Below are positions 29,013-44,000 of a stretch of DNA of 64,000 bases, one piece after another. Numbering within the stretch: position 1 is the stretch's first letter; every line of letters starts with the position of its first letter. This DNA comes from Cenarchaeum symbiosum A. GTDB taxonomy: Archaea > Thermoproteota > Nitrososphaeria > Nitrososphaerales > Nitrosopumilaceae. The notes beneath the pieces are model-generated. The model made no database searches. It saw only the letters and a list, made by a program, of their open reading frames with translations, and was not told where the DNA came from. The stretch covers positions 830,593-894,592 of the forward strand of contig DP000238.1 in the NCBI GenBank assembly GCA_000200715.1. The letters run 5' to 3'. The translations under genes and the position numbers were made by a program.

Positions 29013-32000
29013 ATGCGAAACATGCCTGCAGGGGCGCTGCTGGCTGCCGCGCCGGCCATTGCGCTGCTGATCCTGCTTCCGGCGGCCCATGCGGCATCCG
29101 TCACATCTGCGGTCCTGGACCTGCGGGGCGGCGCGCTCGAGATCGCCTTTGACACGGATATAGATATCTCAGAGGTGGTTCCGGACAGGTTCCACCTGAG
29201 GGACGGCCTCTCATCTAGGGGAATAACGCTCTCTGCATCCGAGTTCTCGACGTTCTCCGATACCGACGTGATCCGCTTCAACCTCAGCCCGCTGAACAGG
29301 GTGGCGCTGACGGGGCAGCTTGCGCCCCACCTGCACTTTGACTCCGGCGCGCTATCCGATGTAGACGGGGTGGAGTTTCCCGTCCCGTTTGCGCTCCCCC
29401 CGGCGCTCTCTTTTGACCGGTACAATGTCAACCTGCCGGTCGGGCAGGTCTACACCCGGGATGTGGACTTTTCCCCCGATGGAACCATAATGCTGGTGCT
29501 AGTTGTTCCGGCCACCAGCACCGAATCTGTGCGGATGTACGCGCTATCCGAGCCGTTCGACGTGACGACTGCCGTCCTATCCGACACGCTTGAGATGACG
29601 AATGTGGTCAGCGGGGCGACGGAGCTCCTCATGACGCCCGACGGCCTGAACATGTACCTGAGCACATCCCCAAGCTCCAATGTGCACCACTATACACTGG
29701 AGGAGCCCTTCAATGTTACCGGCGCGGCCCGCGCGGGCCAGTTCAGGATAAACGAGCCCATAATCACCGGCATGGCATTCTCAGGGAACGGCTCGTATGC
29801 ATTCGTATTAAGCAGGCTCACAGACGAGGTGACCCGGTGGGCGCTATCCACACCCTTTGACCTGTCGAGCCGCGCGGCAGACGGGGAGATACTTGATGTG
29901 GACGGCCCCGGCGAGCACGGCTGGGGCCTGTACGTGACGTCCGACGGCCGCAAGGTCTTTGTCGGCGGCGAGGACGCAGACAGGGTGCACAGCTACGAGC
30001 TGGGCAGCCCGCACGATTTGGGGACCGGGGTATACACGGGATCCATCGCAATACCCGGGATGAACGATATCACCGGGATAGAGTTTACGCCCGGCGGCGG
30101 CAGGGTCATAGTCGTGGGGGAGACAGGCCGAAGAGTCGTCTCGCAGGAGCTGCACGTCCCGTACGGCGCCTCGCTGCGCACAAACTTCCTGGACACGCTC
30201 TCCGTCGAGGAGAACCCCGAGGACTTTGAGTTTGTCCTGGACGGCAGGAGGATGTTCCTCGTCGGCTTTGATCTGGACAGGGTGCGCAGGTACAACCTCG
30301 GCACCGCGTATGATATCGGCTCGGCCCAGCCAACCAATGCATTCAACGCAAGGAACGAAGAGGACAACCCGCGCGGGCTGGCAATCTCCGACGACGGGCA
30401 GAGCTTCTTTGTGATAGGCAACGAGAGGAGGACGGTGCAGGAGTACACGGTCGGAAGCCCCTTTGTGCTGGTCAACACCCTGGTCGGCAGCAGCTATCCC
30501 ACGGGCCTTAGCACGGCAGAAGACGTCGAGTTCTCGCCCGACGGCACCTCCATGTTCGTCGCCTCAGAAGACATCATACATTCATTCAGCCTCGGCACGG
30601 CATTTGACGAGACCACGGCCAGCGCGGGCGCGCAGGCGAACCTTTCTGCGCAGGAGACGGGCCTGACCGGGGTCACATTCTCGGCCGACGGCACAAAGAT
30701 GGCCGTTACCGGGTCCTCGTCGAGATCCATCCATTCGTACGATCTGGGCTCGCCGTTTGCCGCAAGTACGGCGGCCCACACGGGATCCATGTCGGTCCGC
30801 ACCGACGGCATCCCGACGGGGCTGGGCTTTGCGCCCGGCGGCCTTGTTGCATATGTTACAATCAGGGACCCGGGGGCCATGATCGAGTACACGCTAAACA
30901 CGCAGTTCGTTGCAATCTGCGCAGACGACATGACTGTATCTGGCGGAGAATGCGTGGAGATAGAGAGGACCGAGTACGCCCGGCTCGGGTCGGCGGTGCT
31001 CAACGGGACGGAGCTCCGCCTGTACTTTGACGCCCCGGTGGCCTTTGCAGGGATGGGGATCCGCGTAACGGACGGCCCCCTGCCGGAAGGAGGGGTGGAG
31101 CTTGCTGCATCCGAGCTGGCAACAGGCAGCGCCAGTATCTTGAGTTTTGAGCTTTCAGGGCCCCGGGCATCAGAGATAGCAGGATATGCAGATCCCAGGA
31201 TTCACACAGACCCGGGCGCCATCTCGGGAACCGGGGGCGAGGTGTTCCCCGAGCCATACGGGCTGGGCACTACAGGGTATAGGGGGATGTCCGGATACCT
31301 GGGGGCGCTAGATACGTCCGCCCAGAGCGCCGCTCCGATGGGTGCCGCCATGGCAGAAGACGGCTCAGGCGTGCTGGTCCTTGGCGGCACCACCCTGTTC
31401 AGGTACAGGCTGGATGCGGCCTTTGATGTTGATAGCGCGGTCCACATATCGACCCGCCAGATAGGCGGCAGGGAGGGATCCCCGACGGGCCTGGCAGTCT
31501 CCCCGGACGGCGCCATCATCATGGTGTCGGGCGCCGGCGGGATACACACGTATTCTGCCGACAACGCCTTTGGCGCCGGCGGCATCTCGTATCTTCGGAC
31601 ATTTGACGTGGGGGACAACGTGCAAGAGCCCCTCGGCGTTGCGCTCTCCGCCGCGGGCGACAGGCTTTTCGTCTCGGACGGGGCGGCAGGGGCGGTAAAT
31701 GCATACGACCTGCTAGCCCCGTACAATACCAACGGGGCCCAGTATGCGGGCTCGTTTAGCACTGCAGTCCAGGACGGCGACCCGTCTGGGATATCCATAT
31801 CCCCCGACGGGCTGCGCGTGCTAGTCGCCGGCGGCGAGAGCGGCCGCATACACGAGTACGAACTGCTGGCGCCGCTCCTGGCGCCGGGGGCGGCGCATAC
31901 CGGGTCATTTGCCGTCGAGGGGCCACCGTCGGATATATCGCTTGATTCTGTCGGCCTGCGCATGCTGTCGACAGGCGGCGGCACAGTCCACCATTATTCG

Positions 32001-35000
32001 CTGAATGTGCACCCTGTACATGTGGTCCAAGAGTCCCCCCGGGTCGTATCTGCATCGCTGGACCTGCCGTCAGACACGCTCGAGATTGCCTTTGACCGCG
32101 GGATAGCAGGGATAGATCCGTCGGGGATATACCTGGCTGATGCCCCGGGGCACACCGGCGGCACCAGCCTCGGGGCCGCCTCCGTCGTGATAAATGGCAC
32201 CGTGGCAAGGCTGGAACTGGCCGAGGGCACGGCGGCGCTGTACCAGGATCCCGTGCTGCGCTTTGAACAGGGCGCCCTGCCAGGCCCGGGCGGCGTATTC
32301 CCCGAGCCGGCAGGCGAGATCCCCCCCGTGTACAGGGAACTGCACGGCCTGGCAGATAACACACCCACGGGCCTTGCCTTTTCAGGCAACGGCATGAGGA
32401 TGTTTGTTTCGGGCAGCAGCACAGATACCATCAGGCAGTACGACCTGCTCTCGCCCTACCTGCCTGCAGGGGCAGAAGAATCCGGGACATTTTCCGTGGC
32501 GGCGCAAGAGTCCGGCCCCACGGGAGTTGCATTCTCTGAGAGCGGCCGGAGGATGTTCGTTCCGGGGAGCGGCGCGGACGTGCATGAATACTATCTGGCA
32601 TCACAGTTCAACATCACAGGGGCCCGGCACCTGGGCAGCTATCCGACTGGCGCGGCAGAGCCGGTACGAAACATGCTGTTCTCTGATGGCGGCACAAAGA
32701 TGTTCATCGTCGGGAGCCCCGGCATGATAACAGGGTATAACCTTGACGGGCCCTACCGCGCATCATCCGCGGTACAGGCGGATATCCTCGATGTGAGTGC
32801 ACAAGACGCGGCAGTTACGGGTGCGGCATTCTCGCCTGACGGCATGCTGCTGTTTGTATCCGGGAGGGACGAAGATTCCATACACAGGTACTCGCTTGTG
32901 GCGCCGTTTGCACTGGCAGGGGCCTCCCACGACGAGACGCTATACCTGGGGGCAGAAGAGGGGACTCCCACGGGAGTAGTGCTCGCGCCCGGCGGGCTGG
33001 GACTGCTGGTTACTGGAAACGATGCGAACGCCGTGCACAGGTACGAGCTTGCAGAGCCCTACAGCCTCTCCCCTGCCGGCGGAACCTCGGACTTTGACGT
33101 GAGCGCCGACGAGGGCACGCCCACGGGGGCAGAGTTCTCGCCCGACGGCACGACAATGCTAATAGTGGGAAGCGACGCAGATGCAGTAGTCGCATATTCC
33201 CTGGCAGAGCCGTTTGACGTATCGTCTGCCAGCAAGGACCGCTCGTTCATAATAGGGGGCTCCCCGTCGGGACTCGCGCTATCGCCAGACGGAACAGGGA
33301 TGGTTGTCTCCGGGGGGTCCGGCGACATACGCAGGTACAGCCTTGGCGCGCCGTTTGAGCTCGGCGATGTCAGCGAAACAGGCTCGTTCTCGGTATCTGA
33401 GCAGGAATCCGCGCCTTCTGCGGTGGAGTTTGCGGCCGATGGAAGGGGGATACTTGTCGCCGGCGGGTCCGGCAACATACACAGGTACGACCTTGACTCG
33501 GTGTTTGAGCTTGTATCCCCGGCGTACGCAGGCTCGTTCTCGGTGGCTGCGCAAGAGTCGAGCCCCACGGGAATCGCCCTCTCGCCCGACGGCGCGACAA
33601 TGCTGATCACGGGGACGGGCAGCGGCTTGGTGCATGCGTACTCGCTGGCATCCCCCAATGATCCTGCGACTGCATCGTACAAATGGAGCAGGGGGGCGGG
33701 CACGGAGAGCAGGCCGCAGGACGTGGACCTCTCGTCTGACGGCCTGTCCATGTATCTGGTGGGCGACAGGGATGATACAGTCGTACAGTATGTCCCGTCG
33801 CTGTTCTACGCGGCATCCTGCACTGCAGAGCAGGAGCTCTCATCGGGGATATGCTATACAGAGGTGCTCTCATTTGAGCAGCACCCGGCAGACGCGCCCC
33901 GGGCCCCCGATAGCGCCACCTATTCTGTGTCATTGCACACAATGGACACGCCGCTGGCGTCTGATTTTGACATAACCAGTTACCCGTTTGTGCGCGGAGG
34001 CGATTCACCGGGACACTCCGAGGGCGCCGTGATCACGTCCGATGTGGCCACCCGGGTCGTCTCGGCCGTTCTAAACCGGGGCACAGGGGCGCTCGACGTA
34101 ACCTTTGATGCAGGCGCCGCCCTGCAGCCGGCGGCCGGGGCGGCCGCCCATATAGTGGACGGCGCGGGGCCCGGCGGCATCCTGCTAGGCGATGCCAATG
34201 TGACCGGCGGGGTGTACCGGTTTATCATAGACTCGCCCGATGTGGGACTGATTGCAAGGTATGCGGATCCCAGGCTGCACTTTGGGGCAGGCTACCTGCC
34301 GGCCCACGGCGGCGAGACGTTCCCGCCCGTCTTTGCACTGCCCTTGCAGGTGCCCTCTGACAGCTGGATGGAATTAGATCAAAAACCATACGGGCTGCAC
34401 TTTTCGCCGGACGGAATGATCATGTTCACGGCTGATTCGGCTGCCGACGCGATAAAGCGGTACAACCTCGGTACTCCATACGACATAACATCGGCCGTTC
34501 TTAACGAGACCCTCGGAACGGTGCCGCAGACAGCCCCCCAGGGGGTCACACTCTCCGAAGACGGCAGGGTCATGTTTGTATCGGGCGCAATCCCAAACGA
34601 GATCCGCCGGTATACGCTGGCAACACCGTTCGTGCTAAATTCATCCTCCCTGAACGGGTCGATTGCGATAGAGGGCACGCGCCCCGTCGGGATAGATCTT
34701 TCTCCCGGCGGCACTCGCCTGTACATGGCGGGGAGCACCACCCACCAGATAAGGCAGTACGACCTTGATCCCCCGTACAGCATAACTGCCACGCCAACAG
34801 GCGGGGAGATCTATGTTCCCGAGGGCACCATCAGCCCCTCGGCCATCAACCCGCAGGGCGTTACAGTCTCGCCCGACGGCCGCTTTATGATAATTGCCGC
34901 GCTAGATGACGTCCTGTACAGGTACTATCTGACAGAGCCCTTTGATGTTACATCCGCCGTAGCGGCAGGCACGCTGGACACGTCGCAGGTGCGGGATCGC

Positions 35001-38000
35001 GTGCGGGACGTGGGGGTATCAGAAGACGGCCGCATGATCTTTGTTGCAGATGAAGACGATGGGGTGGACAGGTACGACCTCGGTGCACCTTATGATATTG
35101 CGGCACATCCGTACGTGCCGGGGCTCGACTTGGACGTATCAACGGAGGACGGCCAGGCCCTGGCGCTTGCATTCTCGTCTGACGGGACAAGCCTGTTCGT
35201 CCTGGGGGACGGGGGCAACATGCTGCATGAATATATCCTGGGTTCCCCGTATGCCGTGCACACGGCCGTGATCGGCTCGTCGCACCCGATAACGGACGCC
35301 GTGGGGCGGCTCTCGGGGCTTGCGTTTTCGGATGACGGTTCAAGGTACTATCTGTCCGTGCAGGGCGGCGGCGCTGTTCACCAGTTTGACATGTCAGTCC
35401 CGTTTGATCCCGCGACGTCAACATATGCGGGGTTTGCAGACCTGTCCGGGCAGGGGGTCTCGCCGACCGAGGTCAACATAGAGAACGGCGGCAGGATGAT
35501 GTTCGCGCTTGATCGCAGCCCGCAAACAGTCCGCGCATACACCCTCGGGACCCCGTATGACGTGCAAGATATATCGCCCTCGGCGAGCCTGGACGTGTCA
35601 GCCTACTCTACGGCGTCCACTGGTATGGCCTTTTCAGAAGACGGGCGCAGGATATTCGTCATAGACGGCGGAAACTCCACCGTGCACAGGTTTGACATGG
35701 CAGCCCCGTTTGATCTCTCAGGCGCGGCATATGTGGATTCACTCGACATTACATCGGCCGGCGGCAGGACCCACGATGTGGCGTTTTCTGCAGGCGGCCG
35801 CCTGATGTTCGTTCCCGGGATAGACGACGATGCAGTGTACACGTTTGCGCTCTCCGCGCCGTACGATATAACGCCGTCCCTTTACGTGTATAACGCGGAC
35901 GTCGACGGCGGGGCGGCAGACGGGGCGCGGGGCCTGGCCGTCGGCGAAAACGGCAGCGCCGTGGCGGCGGCATATAACACGGGGGAAGTGTACTGGCGCG
36001 GGCTCGCAGAACCGCACAACCTTGCAACGGCGGGCCCCGCGGCACTTGCGCCCATAGGAGGCGGGTCGCCCGCGGGCCTGGCGCTCTCTGGCGGCGGGGA
36101 AAGGATGTTTCTTGCCGATAGCAACGGGACCGTGGTACAGTACGACCTGGACGGCTCATACCCCCCCGGCGGCAGCGTCTCTGCGGTGCTGGAGGCAGGC
36201 CAGGGGGGGAGCATCTGCGGCATTGCCTTCCAGGCGGGCGGCACGCAGATGATGGTGGCCGGCGGCGGCAGCATATACCGATACCTGCTGGGGACGGCGT
36301 ATGACATATCCACGGCAGGAGCCCCGTTCCGGCACCAGCTGGGCCCGGGCGTGGTCCCCTGCGGGATGGCGCCGTCTGCTGACGGCACAGGGATCGTCAT
36401 ATCCTTGCAGGACGGAAGCGTGCACAGGTATGCGCTTGGCGAGCCGTTTAACCCGGGCAGCAGGCAGGCGGGCCCCGAGGGATTCAACACAAGGGGGATA
36501 GAGGCAAGAGACGTGGAGTTTTCGGCCGACGGAACCATAATGTATCTGCTCGACGGCGGCGGATCCGCGCACAGGTATCCTGCAGTTTCATATTCGATAG
36601 AGATACCCAGGGGGGCAGCATTGCCGGTGGAGGCGCGCGACGGGCCGGGCATCGATGAGATGCCCTCGTTGAGGCCGAATTTCACGCGGGCCGACGACAA
36701 GCCGGCGGTCTCTGACCGCGCCGTGGCAGCCGTCCCCATTGCCAGCAGGGTGGTCTCTGCAGTGTTTAACGAGGATACGGGAGTGCTTGACGTGGCGTTT
36801 GACGCGACAAGCTCCCTTATGCCCTCTGGGTCGGCCTACATCGGGGACGGCGCGGCATCCGGCGGCATCCCGCTGGAAGGCGGCAGGAACACGGGCCCCC
36901 GGGAGATCCAGTATGAAATAGGCGAGAAAGACAGGGAGATAGTCATACAGTACGCCGATCCCAGGCTGCACTTTGATGCAGGCTACCTGCTATCTGACGA
37001 CGGCGGATCCTTCCCGCCCGTATTTTCACTCCCGCCGCCTGTGCCGGCGGCGTTCATGCCGCATAAAGGGATCCCGCAGGATGCATTTCTCACGCCCGGC
37101 GGCAGGATGCTCTTTGTCGCGGATTCGCAAAACAACACGATATACAGGTACATGCTGGATAGCCCGTTTGATGTAGCCTCCGGGGTGCAGGACCAGTCAC
37201 TTGATGTATCTGGCAGGGATTCTGGGCTTAGCGGCATGGACTTTTCTGGCGACGGCACAAGGTTGTTCATTACGGGCACCCAGAACAGCCAGGTGCACCG
37301 GTTTGCGCTCGAGGCGCCGTACTCGCTGGAGGGGAGCCCGGCAGTCGACAGCACCTTCCAGTCGGGGCTGGGCGGCCCCGCCGACGTGCATTTCGGGGAG
37401 GGCGGCATGCGGATGTACATTACAATAGACGCGCTAGACCGCATATTCGGGTACCGGCTGGCTGCACCGTACGAGATAGGCGCGCCTCCGGAGATTGCGG
37501 GCGCAGTCGGCGTCGGCGCCCAGGACAACCGGCCCGGCGGCATTGCACTCTCGCAGGACGGACGGAGCTTGCTGATGACAGGGTTACAAAGGGATACAGT
37601 GCACAGATATTATCTGGCCGAGCCCTACTCGCTTACGTCTGCCGAGATTGTAGGCACCGTATCCACGGGAATCTTTGCAGGCGATATAGTGGGCAATGCA
37701 AGGGGTGTTGCCGCATCTGCCGACGGCACAAAAATCCTTGTGGCAGGGGACGGCGGCGTGGCAGTCTACGAGCTGGGCGCGCCATATGATGTATCAGCGG
37801 ATCCGCACGTGCAGGGGCTCGGCCTTGACGTGTCCGCCGAGGACAACAGGCCCGTGGCGCTTGAATTCTCTGCCGACGGGACAAGATTGTTCATGCTGGG
37901 GGATTCAGATAATATGCTGCATAGATACGACCTGGATGCGCCGTATGCCGCGCATACGGCACAGCTGAACGCATCATATGCGGTAAGCGATGCGGCGGGG

Positions 38001-41000
38001 GGGCTCTCGGGGCTTGCATTCTCGGATGACGGCGCAAGGTACTATATCTCCGACCAGGCCGACATGGCCATACATCAGTTCGACCTGGCGGTGCCGTTTG
38101 ATCCGGGGACGGCGGTGCACGCGGGGTCTGCCGACCTGTCTGCACAGGGGCTCAGGCCGACGGAGGTCAACATCGGGGATAACGGCACGATGATGTATGT
38201 GCTAGGGCGGGATTCGCCTGCAGTCCACGCGTATTCCCTCGGTACGGCATATGACGCGGGCGGCGCGACATTTGCGGCAAGCCTGGACGTCGATACAAAC
38301 CCAACGACGCTAACGGGCATGGCATTTGCAGAAGACGGGCGCCGGCTGTTTGTGCTCGACGGCGGGGAATCCATACTGCACAGGTTCGGCGTAAACGATC
38401 CGTTCAACATATCAAGCGCGACATACGCGGATTCGCTTGACATCTCCTCTGCAGGCCCCGGCACCCACGATGTGATATTCTCGGATGACGGCCGCCTGAT
38501 GTTCTCGGTGGGGATAAGCGACGATACGGTGTACACGTTTGCACTGGCCGCCCCGTATGATATCACCCCGTCCGTCCTGGCCCCGTCTGTTATGGTGGGC
38601 GGCTCGTCTGCAGGCGAGCCGCGCGGGCTGGCCGTCGGCAGCGACGGCAGGTTTGTGGCCGCGATATACAGGTCAGGCGAGGTGCACTGGCGCGAGCTTG
38701 CCATGCCGCACAACCTTGCCACGGCGGGCCCTGAATCTTCTGCATCCTTTGCGGGATCACCTGCGGGACTCTCGTTCTCGCCCGACGGCTCCCGCATGCA
38801 CGTATGGAACGAGACCGGCACTGCGTTTGAGTACACGTTTTCTGGCGCATACGATCCATCTTCTGCGTTTACCGTGCATGAGCAAAGCCTGGGCCCGGGG
38901 GGCGCAATATGCGGGTTCTCCTTTTCGGCAGACGGCGAGCAGGTGCTAGTAGCTGCAGACGACGGCAACGTTACAAGGTATGATCTGGATGCGGCCCATC
39001 TTATTGAACAGGGGGCAAGCGGCATGACAGGGTACAGCTTTGGCGCCGGGGACGAGATCCCCTGCGGGATGGCGCCGTCTGCCGACGGAACAGGGCTTGT
39101 CATCTCCTCGCCGGCGGGCCTCGTCCACAGGTATCCGCTGGGCGGGCAGCTCGACCTGGACAGCAGGGGCCCAGTCGATTCCCTCGGCAGGACAAGGGCG
39201 GGATCATCTGCGGCTGACGTGGAATTCTCTGCAGACGGGACCATGCTGTACGTGCTGGACGCAGACGGTTCCGTGTACCAGCATTCGATGGCAACGTATT
39301 CCATCACGTCACACAAGAGCGTCTCCGGCCGTGATGCGTTTGCTGCACGCGAGACCGCGCTGACCTCGTTTGGCGTAGATGCGGCAGATTCGCCCGCCGT
39401 CGCGGATAGGGTAGATGCCATGAGTGAGAACACGCTGAATCCCCGGGACGCGCCGATGATATCAGACGGGCTGCGCCGTGACACATCGGTATACGCGCCA
39501 GATGCGCCGGTGCACGCAGACGGCGGGTCTTCATTTTCGCCTGCGACTGCCGCCCCGCGCATCCTCTCGGCAATGCTGGACCAGGCGGGAAGCCTCTCGG
39601 TGCTCTTTGACCGCGGGATAGACATTTCATCTGTAAACCCCGCTGCAGTCAGGATAGAGGGTTCCGGGAATACTACCGGCCTGGCGGGCGTTTCAGTGCG
39701 GGGCGGCATATCCGGCGAGGTAGTATTTGAGATACCATCGGACAGCCCCGCCATGGATTACGGCATGCCCCGGCTGCGCTTTGGGTCGGGCGCGCTGCAC
39801 AGCTCCGACGGCGGCAGGTTCCCCCAAGAGTTCGGACTCCCGCTGCCATTCAACAGCATCTCAGACAGGGGCCCGCTGCCCCCGTCGATAGAGGCGGTCT
39901 CCTTTACGTCTGACGGGTTCTTTGTGGCGGCAGTCGACGGATCCGGCTCGGTCCATGCATACGGGCTGTCCATCCCGTACGACCTCGGTTCCGCATCGTC
40001 CGGCGGGGCGCTTGACCTTGGCTCCGGGGCGGTGCGCGCGCCCACTTCTGCAGAAGGCGTGTTTATTTCGTCGGATGATTCGTGGCTGATAGTAATAGAC
40101 GAGTTCAACGGGACCGTATACAGGTACGAGCTGCCGGAGAGCCCCGGCGGCACGTCTGAGGGCCTGGTCGATACATATGCAGGGGTTGATGCGTCCCCTG
40201 CAGGGGTTGCACTGTCTTCCGACGGGATGCACATGTACACGGCAGGAGCGGCGGTCGTCCGCGGCTTTTCCCTGGGGGAGCGGTACGACATATCGTCGGC
40301 AATACCCGTGGGGATATTCAGCGCGGGCGTGCCCCATACGGGGGTTGCCCTCTCGGATGACGGGCGGGCCTTCTTTGTCTCGACTGCCCAGGGCGTGCTG
40401 CAGTATTCGCTGGGCACGCCGTTTGACATATTGAGCGCGTCAGAAAGACCGGCGGCATTTGAGGCGGGCGCTGATCCGCGGGATGTGACGTTCTCGTCTG
40501 CCGGAACAATCATGCTGGTTACCGGGGGCTCGGGAGATGTTCACAGGTATGAGCTTGCCGAGCCGTTTGATGTATCGGCATCCACACATGCGGAAAGCCT
40601 GGCTGATCCCGTGAACGGCTCCGCCCCCGTCGGCCTTGCATTTCTGGAAGGCGGGCTGGTCCTGCTGGTTCTAGGGGACGCGGGGCTCGTCCACACATAC
40701 AACCTGACATCCCCGTACGACATCGCATCTGCCAGCCCGACTGGCGAGCTTGACGTCTCGGCAAACGTCACGGATCCTCTGTCTGTTGCGGCCGACGGGT
40801 CTGGCACCCGAATCTTTGTCGGCGACGGCAATGACGAGCTGATATACCAGTACGATGCAGCCGGCCCGTACCAGGCGGCCGGTGCCGTGCCGGCAGCCGT
40901 GTCGGGGGCCGTGGGGCTTCCCGCGGGCATGGCATTTGTACAAGACGGGAGGGTGTTGTTCCTGGCGGATGCAGGCGGGGGCAGGGCGGACAGGTTTGTG

Positions 41001-44000
41001 CTCGACCCAGCATACGACATAACAAGCCCGGTCCGGGACGGGAGCAGGCTGCTAAATACAGGAGGCAGCTCCGGCCTGTCGGGAATAGCATTCTCGGATG
41101 ACGGGCTGCGGATGACCGTCTCTGACGGGGGCTCGGGCGAGCTGCGCGCGTACTCGGTCGGCCCCGCGTTTGACATAGTATCGGCAAATAGAGCCGGCAC
41201 GTTTGGGGCTGCCGCGCAAAACGCATCGGCCGTGCCGGAGTCATCCCCCGCGGGAATAGCATTCTCGGGCGACGGGATGTCCATGTTTGCCGCCGGGCGG
41301 GACCAGGGGGCAATACTCCGGTATGACCTGGCATCATACCACCTGGGACAGTGCGGGGCGGACTCGGCGGCAACAGGGGGCGCATGCAGCACGATATACA
41401 CGGCAGATGCGGCAGATGCGCCCGGGGTCTCCGACAGGTCCGGGACGGGATACACCCGCGGGGCCATTCCAAGGTTTGCATCCGCGGTAATAGACGGCGC
41501 CACGGGCGAGCTGACAGTCGCCTTTACCCGGGAGGTAAACGCCTCCGGGGTAGACCCTGCGGGGATGATCATCCGGGACGGCGGCCTGTCGGCCTCCGGC
41601 CTGCCGCTATCGGAGGCGGATTACAACGCAGATACCAACGGCGACGGCTCCGTGGACGGATCAGACAATACAGACACGCTGGTGTTTGATCTGAATAATG
41701 CAGACAGGGTAGAGGCGGCAGGATACGAGAACCCCAGATTGTTCATAGACCCGCAGGCGGTAAGGGGCGGCGACGGGGGGCCGCTTGGGACGGTCTTTAC
41801 GCTTCCGCTGCCCGCCCAGCAGGGCAGCTCATTTGTCAACGGGACGGGCACAGTAGGGACCGACGCCGCGGCATTCTCGGGCGACGGCCTCCGGATGATT
41901 GCCGCCTCCGGGGGCGAGGTGATATCCTTTGGGCTCTCCGAGCCGTTTGCCGTGGAGACGGCTGTTCCCGCGGGCAGCCTGTCGCCCCCCGATTCCGATG
42001 TGCGCGACATATTCATCACATCTGACGGCCTCCGGCTGTTTCTGGCGGGAGGAGGGGGCTTTGTGCATGCGTATGAGCTGGGCGCAGGGTTTGAGCTGTC
42101 GGGCGCAGCACCCGCGGGGTCACTCAATGTATCCGTGGAAGCGGCCCCCGCGGGGATTGCCGTCTCGCCAGACGGGCGGCGCATGCTGATAGCCGACGGC
42201 CAGTCCAATAGGCTCCACGAGTATTCCATGGAGTCCTTTGACATAGAAGATGCAGCATACCTGGGGCTCACAGGGCCGTCCATGGATCCCGATTCTGTCC
42301 GGTTCTCGCCCAACGGGCTGATCCTGTTCTTGCTTGATTCAGACAGGCAGCAGCTGGAGGCCTACGACCTGCTTGCGCCCTTTGACGCAGGATCGCACGT
42401 ATCTGCCGGCAGGCTCATCATACGCGAGATCCCCGACGCGGGATCGTTCTGGCTCTCCGGGGACGGGCTGAGTCTGCTCGTATCCGGCGGGGGCATGATC
42501 CATTTGTACGGCCTGCCCAGGCCCTTCGAGGTGGAGCCTGCGGCTGATACGGGCAGCCTCTACGTGGGCGGGGAGAGCGCGGATCCCACGGGAGCAGTCT
42601 TTTCGCCCGACGGCAGAAATCTCTTCTTGCTTGATGAGAGCAACATCGTGCAGTATGCGCTGGGGACCCCGTTTGACCTGGCCACGGCCAACCACAGCGG
42701 GAGTGCGTTTACGGTAGGCGGGACGCCGAGGGGCATAGCGATATCACCCGACGGGACCAACATACTCACGGTGGCCGTCTCCGGCTTTGCCATCACGTAC
42801 GAGCTGGGCGCCCCGTTTGATGTAACCGGGGGCATCGAGGCCGTGGCCTCGGGCGAGCTGGCGGGAGTAATCGGATCCCCCCGGGGCCTGACGCTCTCAT
42901 CTGACGGCACGATGGCGTTTACCACGAGCTTCATAACAAGGATAGTGCACGCGTACGACCTTCCGGATGCATACAATGTTACGGTGGCCAACCCGACCGG
43001 CACGTTCTATCTGGGGGACGGCAGCCCCTTCCCGCACGACCTGGCATTCTCGACGGACGGCACAAGGCTGTTCATAATAGGGGACGACCTGGACCAGACT
43101 GACGGCACGGGGCCGGATGCCATGAGGGAGTATTCTCTAGGGTCCGGATACGAGATAAGGGGTGCAGAATATGAGGGATCGGTGACGGGGCTGCCCGATG
43201 CGTCCCCCCGCGGCCTGGTATTCTCCCCCGATGGCGCACGCATGTTCATAACCGGGACTGGTACCGATAGGATCTACCAGTATGCGCTCAACTCACATCC
43301 CGTTGAATACAGGGCGGTGGACAGCGCGGCATCCGTCACCTCGGCCCTGCTTGATGCAAGGGCGGGAGAGCTCGAGATACTGCTGGGCCTGCCCCCGGAC
43401 ATATCCAGCGTACAGCCAGAAAAGATAAGCATCAGGGACGGCGGGGCGCCGTCGGGAGGAATACCTGTTTCGGGCCCGCTACCTAGCACGACCCCGGAGC
43501 TTGTCAGGTTTGAAGTGGGCCCAGCTGCTGCTGAAGCGGCAGGATATGCAGACCCCAGGGTGCACTTTGATGAAGGGGCTCTGAGGGATGCGGCCGGCAG
43601 CGTGCTGCCGGACCCGTTTGGGATAGGCGGGGCCGCATACTATGCCGCGGCAGACCTGCCGGAGGCGCCAAACCCCGCTGGTGCGGCATTCTCCGGCGAC
43701 GGAATGGCCTTATTTGTGGCAGGGTCGGTAGGCGGCGAGGGCAGGGTCAGCATGTACTCGCTTGAATCGCCGTACAATGCAACCTCGGCAGGCGCCACCC
43801 CCGCGGGAACAATGCAGGTAGACGAGATCAGCCCCCGCGGCCTTGCATTTTCTGCAAACGGGACGCTCTTGTTTATAGTCGGGCCGGCAGACGACATGGT
43901 GCGGGCGTACAACCTTGCAGCGCCGTACGAGCTCGGCGCTACAGGGCCCTCGGATGAGATGGACATATCTCCGAGGGACAATGCGCCGCACGGCCTGGCG

